Below, piece by piece: positions 1 through 5,337 of a stretch of 7,037 nt of DNA (its first letter is position 1; every line of letters begins with the position of its first letter). Position numbers and translations under genes: made by a program. The stretch is from Robiginitomaculum sp. (lineage in GTDB: Bacteria; Pseudomonadota; Alphaproteobacteria; Caulobacterales; Maricaulaceae): assembly GCA_021647375.1 (NCBI GenBank), contig JAKIUV010000106.1:1-7037 (forward strand), read 5' to 3'. The notes under the pieces are model-generated. The model was not told where the DNA came from. It ran no database searches and worked only from the letters and a program-made list of their open reading frames with translations.

Positions 1-127
1 TATCCACTGTGAAAATCTCCCGGTCCTCCCGTTAAAACAGAAAAACCTTAAAGTGGACGACTTTTACGCCGCCCGCGAGGACACAATACCCTCGCTACAG
101 TGGACGAATATTGCACCGCCGTTCACA
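1..127 (-). mobile_element. Terminal segment of an IS21-family-like insertion sequence
   Basis: Read on the minus strand, this segment starts with TGTGAACGG at 127 and contains two imperfect copies of one motif, at 98-120 and 51-73 (plus strand). Both share gtggacga and end in ccgcc, and about 18 of 23 positions agree. Repeated motifs of this size near the ends are a known trait of IS21-family elements, where they bind the IstA transposase; the TG terminal dinucleotide also fits. On the minus strand a GTG at 7-5, preceded by a GGGAG purine run, could begin istA, but only two codons are visible. The junction is placed at 127/128 because the IS3 orfA reading frame loses its family sequence there. 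Assignment to IS21 is by motif style; the rest of the element is outside the window. Confidence 0.6.
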
Positions 128-344
128 GCTTATCAAGTTCTGCCTCACTCGGTTGTCCTTGCTGGCTACCTCTTTTGCTAAAGGCATCTGCCATATTTTT
201 TATGGCGGCACGTTTCCAAGCGCTGATCATATTGGGGTGGACACCGTGCTTGGCACTTAGTTCGGCCAGCGTCAGTTCTTCTCGGATAGCATCCAAGGCC
301 ACGCGGGCTTTAAACTCTGCTGAATGGCGTTTTCTCTTGGTCAT
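123..344 (-). pseudogene. Truncated IS3-family transposase OrfA
   Basis: OrfA of IS3-family elements is the DNA-binding half of the transposase; it recognises the terminal repeats and is normally joined to OrfB by a programmed frameshift. The frame starts at an ATG (344) preceded by AAAAAGGACG on the minus strand, a good ribosome site. Residues 1-73 match the usual N-terminus: MTKRKRHSAEFKARVALDA, then a helix-turn-helix around residues 25-45 with the signature KHGVHPNMISAWK, then SEAELDKL. Family members continue after DKL into a leucine-zipper segment; here the frame meets TGA at once, inside the IS21-like end (last genuine IS3 base about 128). The leucine zipper and the frameshift site are therefore lost. 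It is broken by insertion and cannot make a working transposase. Confidence 0.85.
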
Positions 345-405
345 TGTAAATCGTCCTTTTTAAAGTACAATTCACCTTAACACATGGTCCGAATTTATAG
401 GACCA
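128..405 (-). mobile_element. IS3-family element, orfA-side remnant
   Basis: This is the surviving left part of an IS3-family insertion sequence: its end, a short leader and most of orfA. The outer end is inferred at 405, where the minus strand reads TGGTCCTATAAATTCGGACC, starting with TG as IS3-family ends do. The element is cut at 128 by the IS21-like end, so orfB (the DDE transposase) and the other terminal repeat are not present here. No target duplication can be checked because the partner end is missing. The exact outer boundary is an inference. Confidence 0.6.
385..405. repeat. Dyad at the outer end of the IS3 remnant
   Basis: A perfect inverted repeat with arms tggtcc (385-390) and ggacca (400-405) surrounds an A/T-rich 9-base centre. 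It lies at the presumed IS3 terminus, about 40 bases upstream of orfA, where the terminal inverted repeat and the orfA promoter are expected. It may be part of the transposase-binding repeat. Confidence 0.5.
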
Positions 406-549
406 CCTCTCTTTGGCCAACAAAACTGCTCGTATTGCTTGGGCTTTATTGACACGCAAAGAGACATATAGAGCCGTTTAATAAAAGCACGGCACAAAAA
501 CATAGAGCCGTATTGCGGCACACACGAATTGCGAGGGTAAGATGAATTA

Positions 550-603
550 ATGGCAAAAGGGAAACCGGAAGCGGCCAAACCTGTGTTACTGTCAGAGCGC
601 TAA
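550..603 (+). pseudogene. 17-codon frame resembling a gene N-terminus, possible DUF1801 remnant
   Basis: An ATG at 550 opens a frame reading MAKGKPEAAKPVLLSER and then TAA. A GAGGG at 533-537 is rather far upstream (12 bases). The KPVLLS stretch resembles, from memory, the start of small DUF1801-family proteins that run on as KPVLLSGGNPQI; here the resemblance stops after S. If right, this is the 5' end of a gene whose body was deleted. The match is only about six residues, so chance is quite possible. Confidence 0.2.
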
Positions 604-756
604 AGCTCGTTACGGTGTTAAGGCGTCGCTCCCACGCATTCCATTAGGGCCAGCGGACATAAATCCGCACAAACAGGCCGGATAGATGACCGCAGGAAAT
701 GCCTCTTGGTGGACCGCAAACCCACCGCCAAATTAATTCAAAATAACACTTGCAAT

Positions 757-823
757 AAGGAGGCGTCCATAGATGACAGTAACCGAATTACTTCTGTTTC
801 TGGCCTCTATTTCGTTCCGGTGA
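757..823 (+). pseudogene. Strong ribosome site with a 16-codon hydrophobic frame
   Basis: The sequence aaggagg (757-763) is a near-perfect Shine-Dalgarno site 9 bases ahead of an ATG at 773. The frame encodes MTVTELLLFLASISFR and stops at TGA (821-823), six bases before the end of the convergent cysteine-rich gene. The hydrophobic stretch looks like the first half of a membrane segment, as at the start of a membrane protein. Either it is the severed head of a lost gene or a tiny membrane peptide; nothing here identifies a family. Confidence 0.3.
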
Positions 824-829
824 CCTAAC

Positions 830-1036
830 CTATCTTGGCAACTTGCACATTTGCTTTGACATATCCCATTCAGTTGCCAACTTTTCACATTCCGAAGAGC
901 AGATATTATTGTTATAATCCCAAGCTTCACCTCTATCTAAACAGGTATCAATTTGCGCAAATTTTGAATAAAAGAGAAAATAAATTAAGCACAAACTGAT
1001 AACTCCGACCACCAAAATTCTCCACTTAACTTTCAA
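830..1036 (-). CDS. Small membrane-anchored protein with a duplicated cysteine-tryptophan motif
   Basis: This is a 68-residue protein of unknown function. Residues 1-6 are basic (MKVKWR), residues 7-23 form one hydrophobic membrane segment, and the rest is a polar domain, probably on the periplasmic side. That domain holds four cysteines in two equal units: C32 to C46 and C50 to C64, each with the pattern C-x6-W-D-x5-C (W39-D40, W57-D58). The motif CLDRGxxWDYxxxxC occurs, from memory, as a single copy in small hypothetical proteobacterial proteins. The start is a TTG at 1036, chosen because it gives the basic-then-hydrophobic N-terminus; no ATG is available there. It begins only 15 bases after the ybbJ stop on the same strand, so it is probably the last gene of that operon. 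Paired disulfides are likely but inferred. Confidence 0.65.
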   Translation of the reverse strand: MKVKWRILVVGVISLCLIYFLFYSKFAQIDTCLDRGEAWDYNNNICSSECEKLATEWDMSKQMCKLPR

Positions 1037-1051
1037 AACAATATCTCGACC

Positions 1052-1513
1052 TTAAATCGGCTCCACTTTCAACGTTGTGCCTTTGACTGACAGCACGCGC
1101 AGTTCGTCGCCGCCTTTTGCATCGCCTTCTTCCATAGCGGCACGCCATTGGGTGTCGCCTACGTGGACGCGGCCTCGGCCTGTGTCGAAGTCTGCGACCG
1201 CCTTGACCCGCATCCCGACCATGGAACGGGCGCGGTCATTGAGGTCGGACGGTTCACCGCCTTGCACGCGCGGGCGGACATATTTGTGGCCGACATAGAG
1301 TAAGGCGACTGTGATAATAGCGAACAGCAAGAATTGCATTTCCGGGCCAATAGGAAAAATGAAAGCAACTAAGCCAACAATAAAGGCTGCCGCCGCAGGC
1401 CAAAGCAGATAGCTAGTACCCGAAAGTACTTCTGCGACCAATAGACCAAAAGCAAGGATCAACCAATGCACCCCGCCCATTTCGCTCAATAATTGTATTA
1501 GTGAATTGTCCAT
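1052..1513 (-). CDS. ybbJ: NfeD-family membrane protein, YbbJ type
   Basis: This 153-residue protein is the short NfeD type, the usual partner of SPFH/stomatin-like proteins; E. coli YbbJ is of similar size. Residues about 15-33, 35-53 and 58-76 are hydrophobic membrane segments. After a basic loop (KYVRPRV), residues about 95-153 form the soluble C-terminal OB-fold domain with the typical stretch GRGRVHVGDTQWRA (112-125). The protease domain of long NfeD proteins is absent, as expected for this type. The ATG at 1513 follows AAAGGGGAA, a good ribosome site, and lies 20 bases after the qmcA stop, so the two are co-transcribed. In this family NfeD is thought to bind and stabilise or organise the SPFH oligomer in the inner membrane; that role is inferred here from family and position. 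Confidence 0.88.
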   Translation of the reverse strand: MDNSLIQLLSEMGGVHWLILAFGLLVAEVLSGTSYLLWPAAAAFIVGLVAFIFPIGPEMQFLLFAIITVALLYVGHKYVRPRVQGGEPSDLNDRARSMVGMRVKAVADFDTGRGRVHVGDTQWRAAMEEGDAKGGDELRVLSVKGTTLKVEPI

Positions 1514-1533
1514 GGTGTTCCCCTTTATCTAAA

Positions 1534-2448
1534 TTACTTTTTGGCTTTACCAGCTTCTAACAAAGCCGACAGTCCACCAACCGTAGAGGCCAGACCCGAC
1601 AACTCAGCTGGCACGATAACCGTGCTTTGGTTGGGGGAAGTGGCCAAGGCTTTAAAGGCCGCCACATAGTCTTGAGCGATAAAGTAATTAACCGCATTAA
1701 CATCACCCTTGGCGATAGCGGTTGAGACCATTTCTGTGGCTTTCGCTTCGGCGAGGGCCTCCCTCTCACGGGCATCCGCATCAAGATAAGCGGCTAGCTT
1801 ACGCCCCTCAGCTTCACGCACGGCAGCTTCTTTTTCACCTTCGGCGCGCAAGATAGCGGACTGTTTCATGCCCTCGGCTTCGAGGATTTCCGCACGTTTT
1901 TGCCGCTCGGCAATCATTTGTTTGTTCATGGCTTGGGTAATGTCGTGGGGTGGGGATAAGTCTTTAATCTCGATCCGGGTGACTTTCACGCCCCACGAAT
2001 CAGTTGCCGCGTCAATAACGCCAAGCAATTTCGCGTTAATCACATCACGCTGGGACAAGACTTCGTCCAAATCCATAGCGCCAACCACAGTCCGCACATT
2101 TGTCAGACATAGATTGATAATAGCATTATCAAGATTGTTAACTTCATATGCGGCTTGGCGGGCGTCTATCACCTGTATAAACACGACCGCATCAGCGGTA
2201 ACCATGGCGTTATCTTTGGAGATTACGTCTTGGGACGGAATGTCGATAACCCGCTCACGCATATTCATGCGGTAGCCAACTTTGTCGATAAATGGGCGCA
2301 GAATGCCGAGACCCGGCTTAAGCGTTGTGGTATAGCGGCCAAATGTTTCAATCGTATATTCCATACCTTGCGGCACGAATTTCACAATCATTTTGAGAAG
2401 TGCTAAGGCTAAGACGACAAGTACGCCGATGACAATTACTGAATCCAT
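1534..2448 (-). CDS. qmcA: SPFH-domain membrane scaffold protein, QmcA/paraslipin type
   Basis: This 304-residue protein matches the length and layout of E. coli QmcA (about 305). Residues 4-22 form the N-terminal membrane anchor. The SPFH/Band-7 domain follows (about 24-190), with family stretches VPQGMEYTIETFGRYTTTLKPG split across 25-46, DIPSQDVISKDNAMVTADAV (69-88), IQVIDARQAAYEV and WGVKVTRIEIKDLSPP (152-167). A charged helix at about 175-245 contains consecutive 11-residue units (EAEGMKQSAIL, RAEGEKEAAVR, EAEGRKLAAYL, DADAREREALA), expected to form the coiled-coil wall of the ring or cage. The ATG at 2448 follows AAAAAGGAAA. Family members assemble large oligomers marking membrane microdomains and often cooperate with the FtsH protease. 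It lies 44 bases downstream of the peroxiredoxin and 20 upstream of ybbJ, so one transcript is likely. Confidence 0.93.
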   Translation of the reverse strand: MDSVIVIGVLVVLALALLKMIVKFVPQGMEYTIETFGRYTTTLKPGLGILRPFIDKVGYRMNMRERVIDIPSQDVISKDNAMVTADAVVFIQVIDARQAAYEVNNLDNAIINLCLTNVRTVVGAMDLDEVLSQRDVINAKLLGVIDAATDSWGVKVTRIEIKDLSPPHDITQAMNKQMIAERQKRAEILEAEGMKQSAILRAEGEKEAAVREAEGRKLAAYLDADAREREALAEAKATEMVSTAIAKGDVNAVNYFIAQDYVAAFKALATSPNQSTVIVPAELSGLASTVGGLSALLEAGKAKK

Positions 2449-2492
2449 GATATTTCCTTTTTATTTCGTTATTTGATTTGTGCGTGTGCGCG

Positions 2493-2975
2493 TTACATGT
2501 TTTCCAGCATATAGTCCGCCGCAGAAACGCGGAACTCGCCGCCGTCTTCTACGTGCAAAGCTTCGACCACGCCGTCATTGACAATCATAGCATAGCGCTG
2601 CGAACGCCTGCCCATGCCGAAACCCGTGCCATCCAGCTCAAGCCCTATGGTTGCGGTAAAATCACAATTCCCGTCAGCCAACATGTCAATGCCCTTGCCA
2701 ACATTTTGCTCACGCCCCCATGCATCCATAACGAAAACATCGTTCACGGACAAACAGGCGATTTTGTCAATCCCTTTAGCGGCAAGAGCCTCGGCATTTT
2801 CAACATACCCTGGCAAATGCTTGGCCGAACATGTTGGTGTGAAGGCGCCGGGTACTGCGAATAACGCAACGCGCTTGCCGTCAAATAAATCCCCAGATGT
2901 AATAGGCTCTGGCCCATTTTCACCCATATGCATAAATGTAGCTGTGGGGAGTTTATCCCCTATTTTGATTCCCAT
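2493..2975 (-). CDS. Prx5-type peroxiredoxin
   Basis: This 160-residue thioredoxin-fold peroxidase reduces hydrogen peroxide and organic peroxides. The peroxidatic cysteine is C49 in PGAFTPTC (42-49), with T46 and an arginine of the RRSQRY segment (123-128) completing the active site. The Prx5 hallmarks KxxxxxxVPGAFTPTCS and YAMIVNDGVVEALHVE are clear. Two other cysteines, C74 and C104, exist, but the C-terminal cysteine that resolves the disulfide in human Prx5 is absent, so it probably works as a 1-Cys enzyme relying on glutathione/glutaredoxin or another thiol donor (inference). The ATG at 2975 is preferred over an upstream in-frame ATG at 3029 because GAAAGGAGA sits just ahead of it and the family begins at MGIKIGDKLP. 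It is the first gene of the minus-strand operon, divergent from algH. Confidence 0.93.
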   Translation of the reverse strand: MGIKIGDKLPTATFMHMGENGPEPITSGDLFDGKRVALFAVPGAFTPTCSAKHLPGYVENAEALAAKGIDKIACLSVNDVFVMDAWGREQNVGKGIDMLADGNCDFTATIGLELDGTGFGMGRRSQRYAMIVNDGVVEALHVEDGGEFRVSAADYMLENM

Positions 2976-2992
2976 ATTTTCTCTCCTTTCAT

Positions 2993-3022
2993 AATATATA
3001 GGGATTATTTTACAATTTTCAA
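2993..3022 (-). promoter_or_regulatory. Sigma-70-like promoter for the peroxiredoxin operon
   Basis: On the minus strand TTGAAA (3022-3017) and TATATT (2998-2993) are separated by 18 bases; each differs from the consensus by one base. The predicted start would lie only about a dozen bases ahead of the ATG at 2975, giving a very short leader with the ribosome site at its beginning. The sequence fit is good; the leader length makes it uncertain. Confidence 0.4.
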
Positions 3023-3072
3023 GATGCATTAAGACCGATTCTGTTTACGGTTCGGGCTTGCTTTTCATCCGT

Positions 3073-3120
3073 AGGAGCGGCACCATGAATTATGGTTATA
3101 AGCGCGCAGAGCAAAATTGA
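3073..3120 (+). promoter_or_regulatory. algH ribosome site and overlapping out-of-frame mini-frame
   Basis: AGGAG at 3073-3077 is followed after 7 bases by an ATG at 3085, which opens an 11-codon frame (MNYGYKRAEQN, stop at 3118-3120) in a different phase from algH. The algH ATG at 3092 is 14 bases from the same AGGAG, a poor distance. The short frame could lower or tune algH translation, or the ribosome may simply use 3092. Confidence 0.4.
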
Positions 3121-3706
3121 CGGAATTGGTGAAGACGACGGCTATATAGCTGGGCAGCTTATTATTGCCAGTCCGGCTATGATGGATAAACGTTTCCATA
3201 ACGCGGTTATTTATATGTGCGTGCACGATGCGGAACAGGCTATGGGCATCATCATCAACCGCCCCAAGCCAGATTTAAAATTATCCTCGATGCTCCCCCA
3301 CCTGAACGTCAAAGGTCCGATCACGAATGAAGATACACAAGTTCTCTACGGCGGCCCAGTAGAAACTGAGCGCGGATTTGTCTTGCATTCAAGAGATTTT
3401 ACCGACCCCAATAACAGCCTGCCCCTCAGCGACACCCTCGCCCTCACCACGTCAAAGTCAGTGCTAAGCGCCCTGACAAAATCCAATGCCCCCAAACGCG
3501 CCGTGCTAGCGCTCGGCTATGCGGGCTGGCAAAGCGGGCAATTAGAAGCCGAGATAATGCGTAATAGCTGGCTGGTCGCCCCCGTCTTCTCCGAAGCAGA
3601 TGAAGACATTATCTTCACGGGCGAACCCCGCCATAAATGGAAGCTGGCATTATCCGCAATTGGAATTACGCCAGAGTTTCTCTCTGCAAAAGCGGGGCAT
3701 GCTTAA
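3092..3706 (+). CDS. algH: AlgH/YqgE (UPF0301) family protein
   Basis: This 204-residue protein belongs to the AlgH/YqgE family (E. coli YqgE is about 187 residues). It is a soluble cytoplasmic protein; AlgH was named for an effect on alginate production, but its biochemical role is not settled. Clear family stretches are GQLIIASPAMMDKRFHNAVI (21-40), AMGIIINRP, LYGGPVETERGFVLHS, LALGYAGWQSGQLEAEI and the C-terminal AGHA. About 17 residues precede the conserved start GYIAGQLIIASP, a longer tail than in E. coli. The start at 3092 is the only upstream in-frame ATG; its ribosome site is better spaced for another ATG at 3085. It is divergent from the peroxiredoxin gene, and its stop overlaps that of the convergent GT2 gene by four bases. 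Confidence 0.92.
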   Translation: MVISAQSKIDGIGEDDGYIAGQLIIASPAMMDKRFHNAVIYMCVHDAEQAMGIIINRPKPDLKLSSMLPHLNVKGPITNEDTQVLYGGPVETERGFVLHSRDFTDPNNSLPLSDTLALTTSKSVLSALTKSNAPKRAVLALGYAGWQSGQLEAEIMRNSWLVAPVFSEADEDIIFTGEPRHKWKLALSAIGITPEFLSAKAGHA

Positions 3707-4431
3707 ATTTCGTCGACCCCACCGGGGTTGCGGGAGCGGCGGTTTAGCCACATTACACCGCGAAGGTCGGCGATAGAGACGATAAGACGCCCAAAATTTG
3801 TGTATTTAGAGACACCGAATTGGCGGTTGCGGTGGGATATATCCGAGAACTCGATACTATAGCCTTCGCGGAGCATGAGCGCCGGGATATAGCGGTGGAT
3901 ATGGTCAAAATATGGCAGGCGCAGAAAAGCTTCGCGTTTAAAGACTTTAAGCCCGCAGCCTGTATCGTCGGCCTCGTCCTTTAATAGCCATTTGCGCACA
4001 CCATTACCGAACCGTGATGCGGCGCGCTTCGCCCAAGTGTCCTTGCGCTTAGCACGGCGACCGCCGACCAGTGCCAAATTTTCAGGTGCGTCTCCTCGTA
4101 CCATTATTTCAATTAAACCCGGCACATCCGCAGGGTCGTTTTGCCCGTCCCCGTCCAAAGTCGCGATAATATCCCCCTTGGCCGCCATCACACCTGAGCG
4201 TACTGAACGACTCTGGCCGGAGTTTTCCCGGTGGCTCAATACGCGCAAGGTTTTGTGGGTATCTTTGAGCGCCGTCAGCGCGGCCAATGTGCCGTCTGTG
4301 CTGGCGTCGTTTACGAATATCATCTCGTAAGGCATACCCTTCATGGCGACCGCGATTTCGCCCGACAAAGGGCCGACATTCTCTTCCTCGTTATAAACCG
4401 GAACCACAACACTGTATTTAATAGACGGCAT
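3703..4431 (-). CDS. GT2 glycosyltransferase, polyprenyl-phosphate sugar synthase type (DPM1-like)
   Basis: This 242-residue GT-A-fold enzyme resembles bacterial dolichol-phosphate-mannose-synthase-like proteins that move a sugar from a nucleotide sugar to a polyprenyl phosphate on the cytoplasmic face. Motifs in order are VVVPVYNEEENV (8-19), VNDASTDGT (40-48; the usual DDGS here is NDAS), HRENSGQSRSVRSG (67-80), the metal-binding DGDGQNDPAD (93-102), and the acceptor-loop stretch DTGCGLKVFKREAF. No membrane segment is seen, unlike ArnC-like relatives with C-terminal helices. The ATG at 4431 follows TGAGGATAAT; an upstream in-frame start at 4485 would add 18 residues without family character. 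The nearby ArnT-like gene (from 6048) is a plausible partner that uses the charged lipid, though it is on the other strand and two genes away. The sugar is not determinable. Confidence 0.88.
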   Translation of the reverse strand: MPSIKYSVVVPVYNEEENVGPLSGEIAVAMKGMPYEMIFVNDASTDGTLAALTALKDTHKTLRVLSHRENSGQSRSVRSGVMAAKGDIIATLDGDGQNDPADVPGLIEIMVRGDAPENLALVGGRRAKRKDTWAKRAASRFGNGVRKWLLKDEADDTGCGLKVFKREAFLRLPYFDHIHRYIPALMLREGYSIEFSDISHRNRQFGVSKYTNFGRLIVSIADLRGVMWLNRRSRNPGGVDEI

Positions 4432-4442
4432 ATTATCCTCAA

Positions 4443-4455
4443 AACAAATTTTGTT
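4443..4455. repeat. Palindrome in the GT2 leader
   Basis: The arms aacaaa and tttgtt flank a single t, giving a perfect 13-base palindrome about 11 bases upstream of the GT2 ATG. It could be a repressor site or a weak hairpin near the ribosome site, but it is A/T-rich and such palindromes arise by chance. Confidence 0.3.
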
Positions 4456-4496
4456 CCTATTGGCACGAGTACGGGGAACGTGCAAGTCACCGTGTG

Positions 4497-4555
4497 GTCA
4501 TATATCAAGCAAACCTGCTTTCAACATTGAAACTACGTGCTTTGTGCCCTATGCC
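4497..4555. promoter_or_regulatory. Divergent promoter region with back-to-back -35-like elements
   Basis: Between the GT2 and hupE genes, tttcaa (4519-4524) and ttgaaa (4527-4532) form a perfect dyad with a two-base spacer. Each arm reads as TTGAAA, one base from the -35 consensus, on its own outward strand. Rightward, TTGAAA is followed after 17 bases by TATGCC (4550-4555), a weak -10. Leftward, after 16 bases, comes TATGAC (4502-4497). The layout fits two divergent promoters sharing a centre or one operator; the -10 matches are modest. Confidence 0.35.
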
Positions 4556-4575
4556 TATATTTCATATTTTAGGCA
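4552..4575 (+). promoter_or_regulatory. Inverted repeat just upstream of the HupE-like gene
   Basis: The arms tgccta (4552-4557) and taggca (4570-4575) match perfectly around a 12-base A/T-rich centre. The right arm contains the only purine run (AGG, 4571-4573) that could serve as the ribosome site for the ATG at 4582. In RNA it could form a small hairpin masking that site; in DNA it could be an operator overlapping the weak -10. No regulator can be named. Confidence 0.35.
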
Positions 4576-4581
4576 CTTGTT

Positions 4582-5316
4582 ATGATTACAAACACCATTT
4601 GGTCTTTTAACGATAAAAAACGGACTTTACTGGTCGGGTTTTTAATCTGCCTAGCTATCATGTGGGGCTTGGCCGTAGATGCATTTGCCCACGGGGTTAC
4701 CCAAGGGGATAAAGGCTATATTGCCGAAACATCCGGGGTGCAAATTATTCCTTTCCTCTATCTCGGTGCCAAACATATGATGACGGGTTATGATCATTTG
4801 TTGTTTTTGTTCGGGGTTGTGTTCTTTTTGTACAAACTCAAAGATGTCAGTTTATATGTGACCCTATTTGCCGTTGGTCATATCATCACTTTACTGGGCG
4901 GAGTGTTGTTTGAAATCCGGTTCAACCCTTATATTATCGACGCCATTATCGGGTTTTCAGTGGTCTATAAGGCGCTGGATAATATGGGGGCTTATCAACG
5001 CTGGTTCGGGTTTCAACCCAATACCAAAGTGGCGACATTTATTTTTGGCCTGTTTCACGGCTTTGGTCTGGCCACAAAAATTCTCGATTACGAAATATCC
5101 AAAGACGGCCTATTGGCCAATCTCATCGCCTTTAATGTCGGGGTAGAACTTGGTCAGATATTGGCTCTGGTCGCGATTCTTATCGCCATGAATTACTGGC
5201 GCAAAACCACCAGTTTCATGCGCCGCGCCTATAGCGTTAACACGGCTTTGATGATGGCCGGTTTTTTGCTCATGGGCTATCAAATCACCGGACTTTTGGT
5301 CGCCGCACCAGCTTAA
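4582..5316 (+). CDS. HupE/UreJ-2 family integral membrane protein
   Basis: This 244-residue membrane protein has the hallmarks of the HupE/UreJ_2 family. An N-terminal signal-like segment (residues 15-36) ends in AFA before H37, a likely signal peptidase site, giving a mature start HGVTQGDKGYI. Conserved polar residues then sit within six or seven membrane helices: H65 and H72 in KHMMTGYDHLLFLFG, H100 in VGHIITL, H159 in FGLFHGFGLA, and E189 in FNVGVELGQ. HupE/UreJ relatives are linked to nickel or cobalt uptake; buried His/Glu residues fit a metal path, but the ion is not determinable and no hydrogenase or urease genes are in view. The gene is followed after 21 bases by the anchor-protein gene, with which it is probably co-transcribed. 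The ATG at 4582 has only a weak ribosome site. Confidence 0.88.
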   Translation: MITNTIWSFNDKKRTLLVGFLICLAIMWGLAVDAFAHGVTQGDKGYIAETSGVQIIPFLYLGAKHMMTGYDHLLFLFGVVFFLYKLKDVSLYVTLFAVGHIITLLGGVLFEIRFNPYIIDAIIGFSVVYKALDNMGAYQRWFGFQPNTKVATFIFGLFHGFGLATKILDYEISKDGLLANLIAFNVGVELGQILALVAILIAMNYWRKTTSFMRRAYSVNTALMMAGFLLMGYQITGLLVAAPA

Positions 5317-5337
5317 ACAAGTTTAAAAGGAAGTATC

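Larger units (their letters stand above)
406..829. other. Gene-poor stretch with two short gene-start remnants
   Basis: No intact gene or recognisable RNA is seen in these 424 bases. The longer minus-strand frames here lack family character and ribosome sites. Visible small structures are an imperfect direct repeat (catatagagccgt at 465-477; catagagccgt at 501-511), a hairpin gcgga/tccgc at 653-668 and another ggtgg/ccacc around 708-726. Two plus-strand mini-frames at 550-603 and 773-823 look like the beginnings of lost genes and are listed separately. Lying between an IS remnant and an operon end, the stretch is best read as decayed or rearranged DNA. Confidence 0.5.

Noticed and set aside
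449..472. TTGACA (449-454) followed by TATAGA (467-472) as a promoter
   Set aside because: The spacer is only 12 bases, too short for a sigma-70 promoter.
465..511. Direct repeats as a CRISPR or iteron array
   Set aside because: Only two imperfect short copies exist, with no regular series.
372..578. Minus-strand frame of 68 codons next to the IS3 end
   Set aside because: Composition is not protein-like, no ribosome site is evident, and it runs into the presumed IS3 terminus.
600..730. Possible structured RNA or tRNA fragment (hairpins at 653-668 and 708-726)
   Set aside because: Stems are only 5 bases, and no tRNA T-loop, RNase P, tmRNA, SRP RNA or riboswitch core could be recognised.
733..930. 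Minus-strand frame of 65 codons overlapping the small cysteine-rich gene
   Set aside because: It is out of phase with the better-supported 830-1036 gene, has no family character and no clear ribosome site.
4432..4485. Longer GT2 start at 4485
   Set aside because: The extra 18 residues lack family character; the ATG at 4431 has a GAGGA ribosome site and gives the standard N-terminus.
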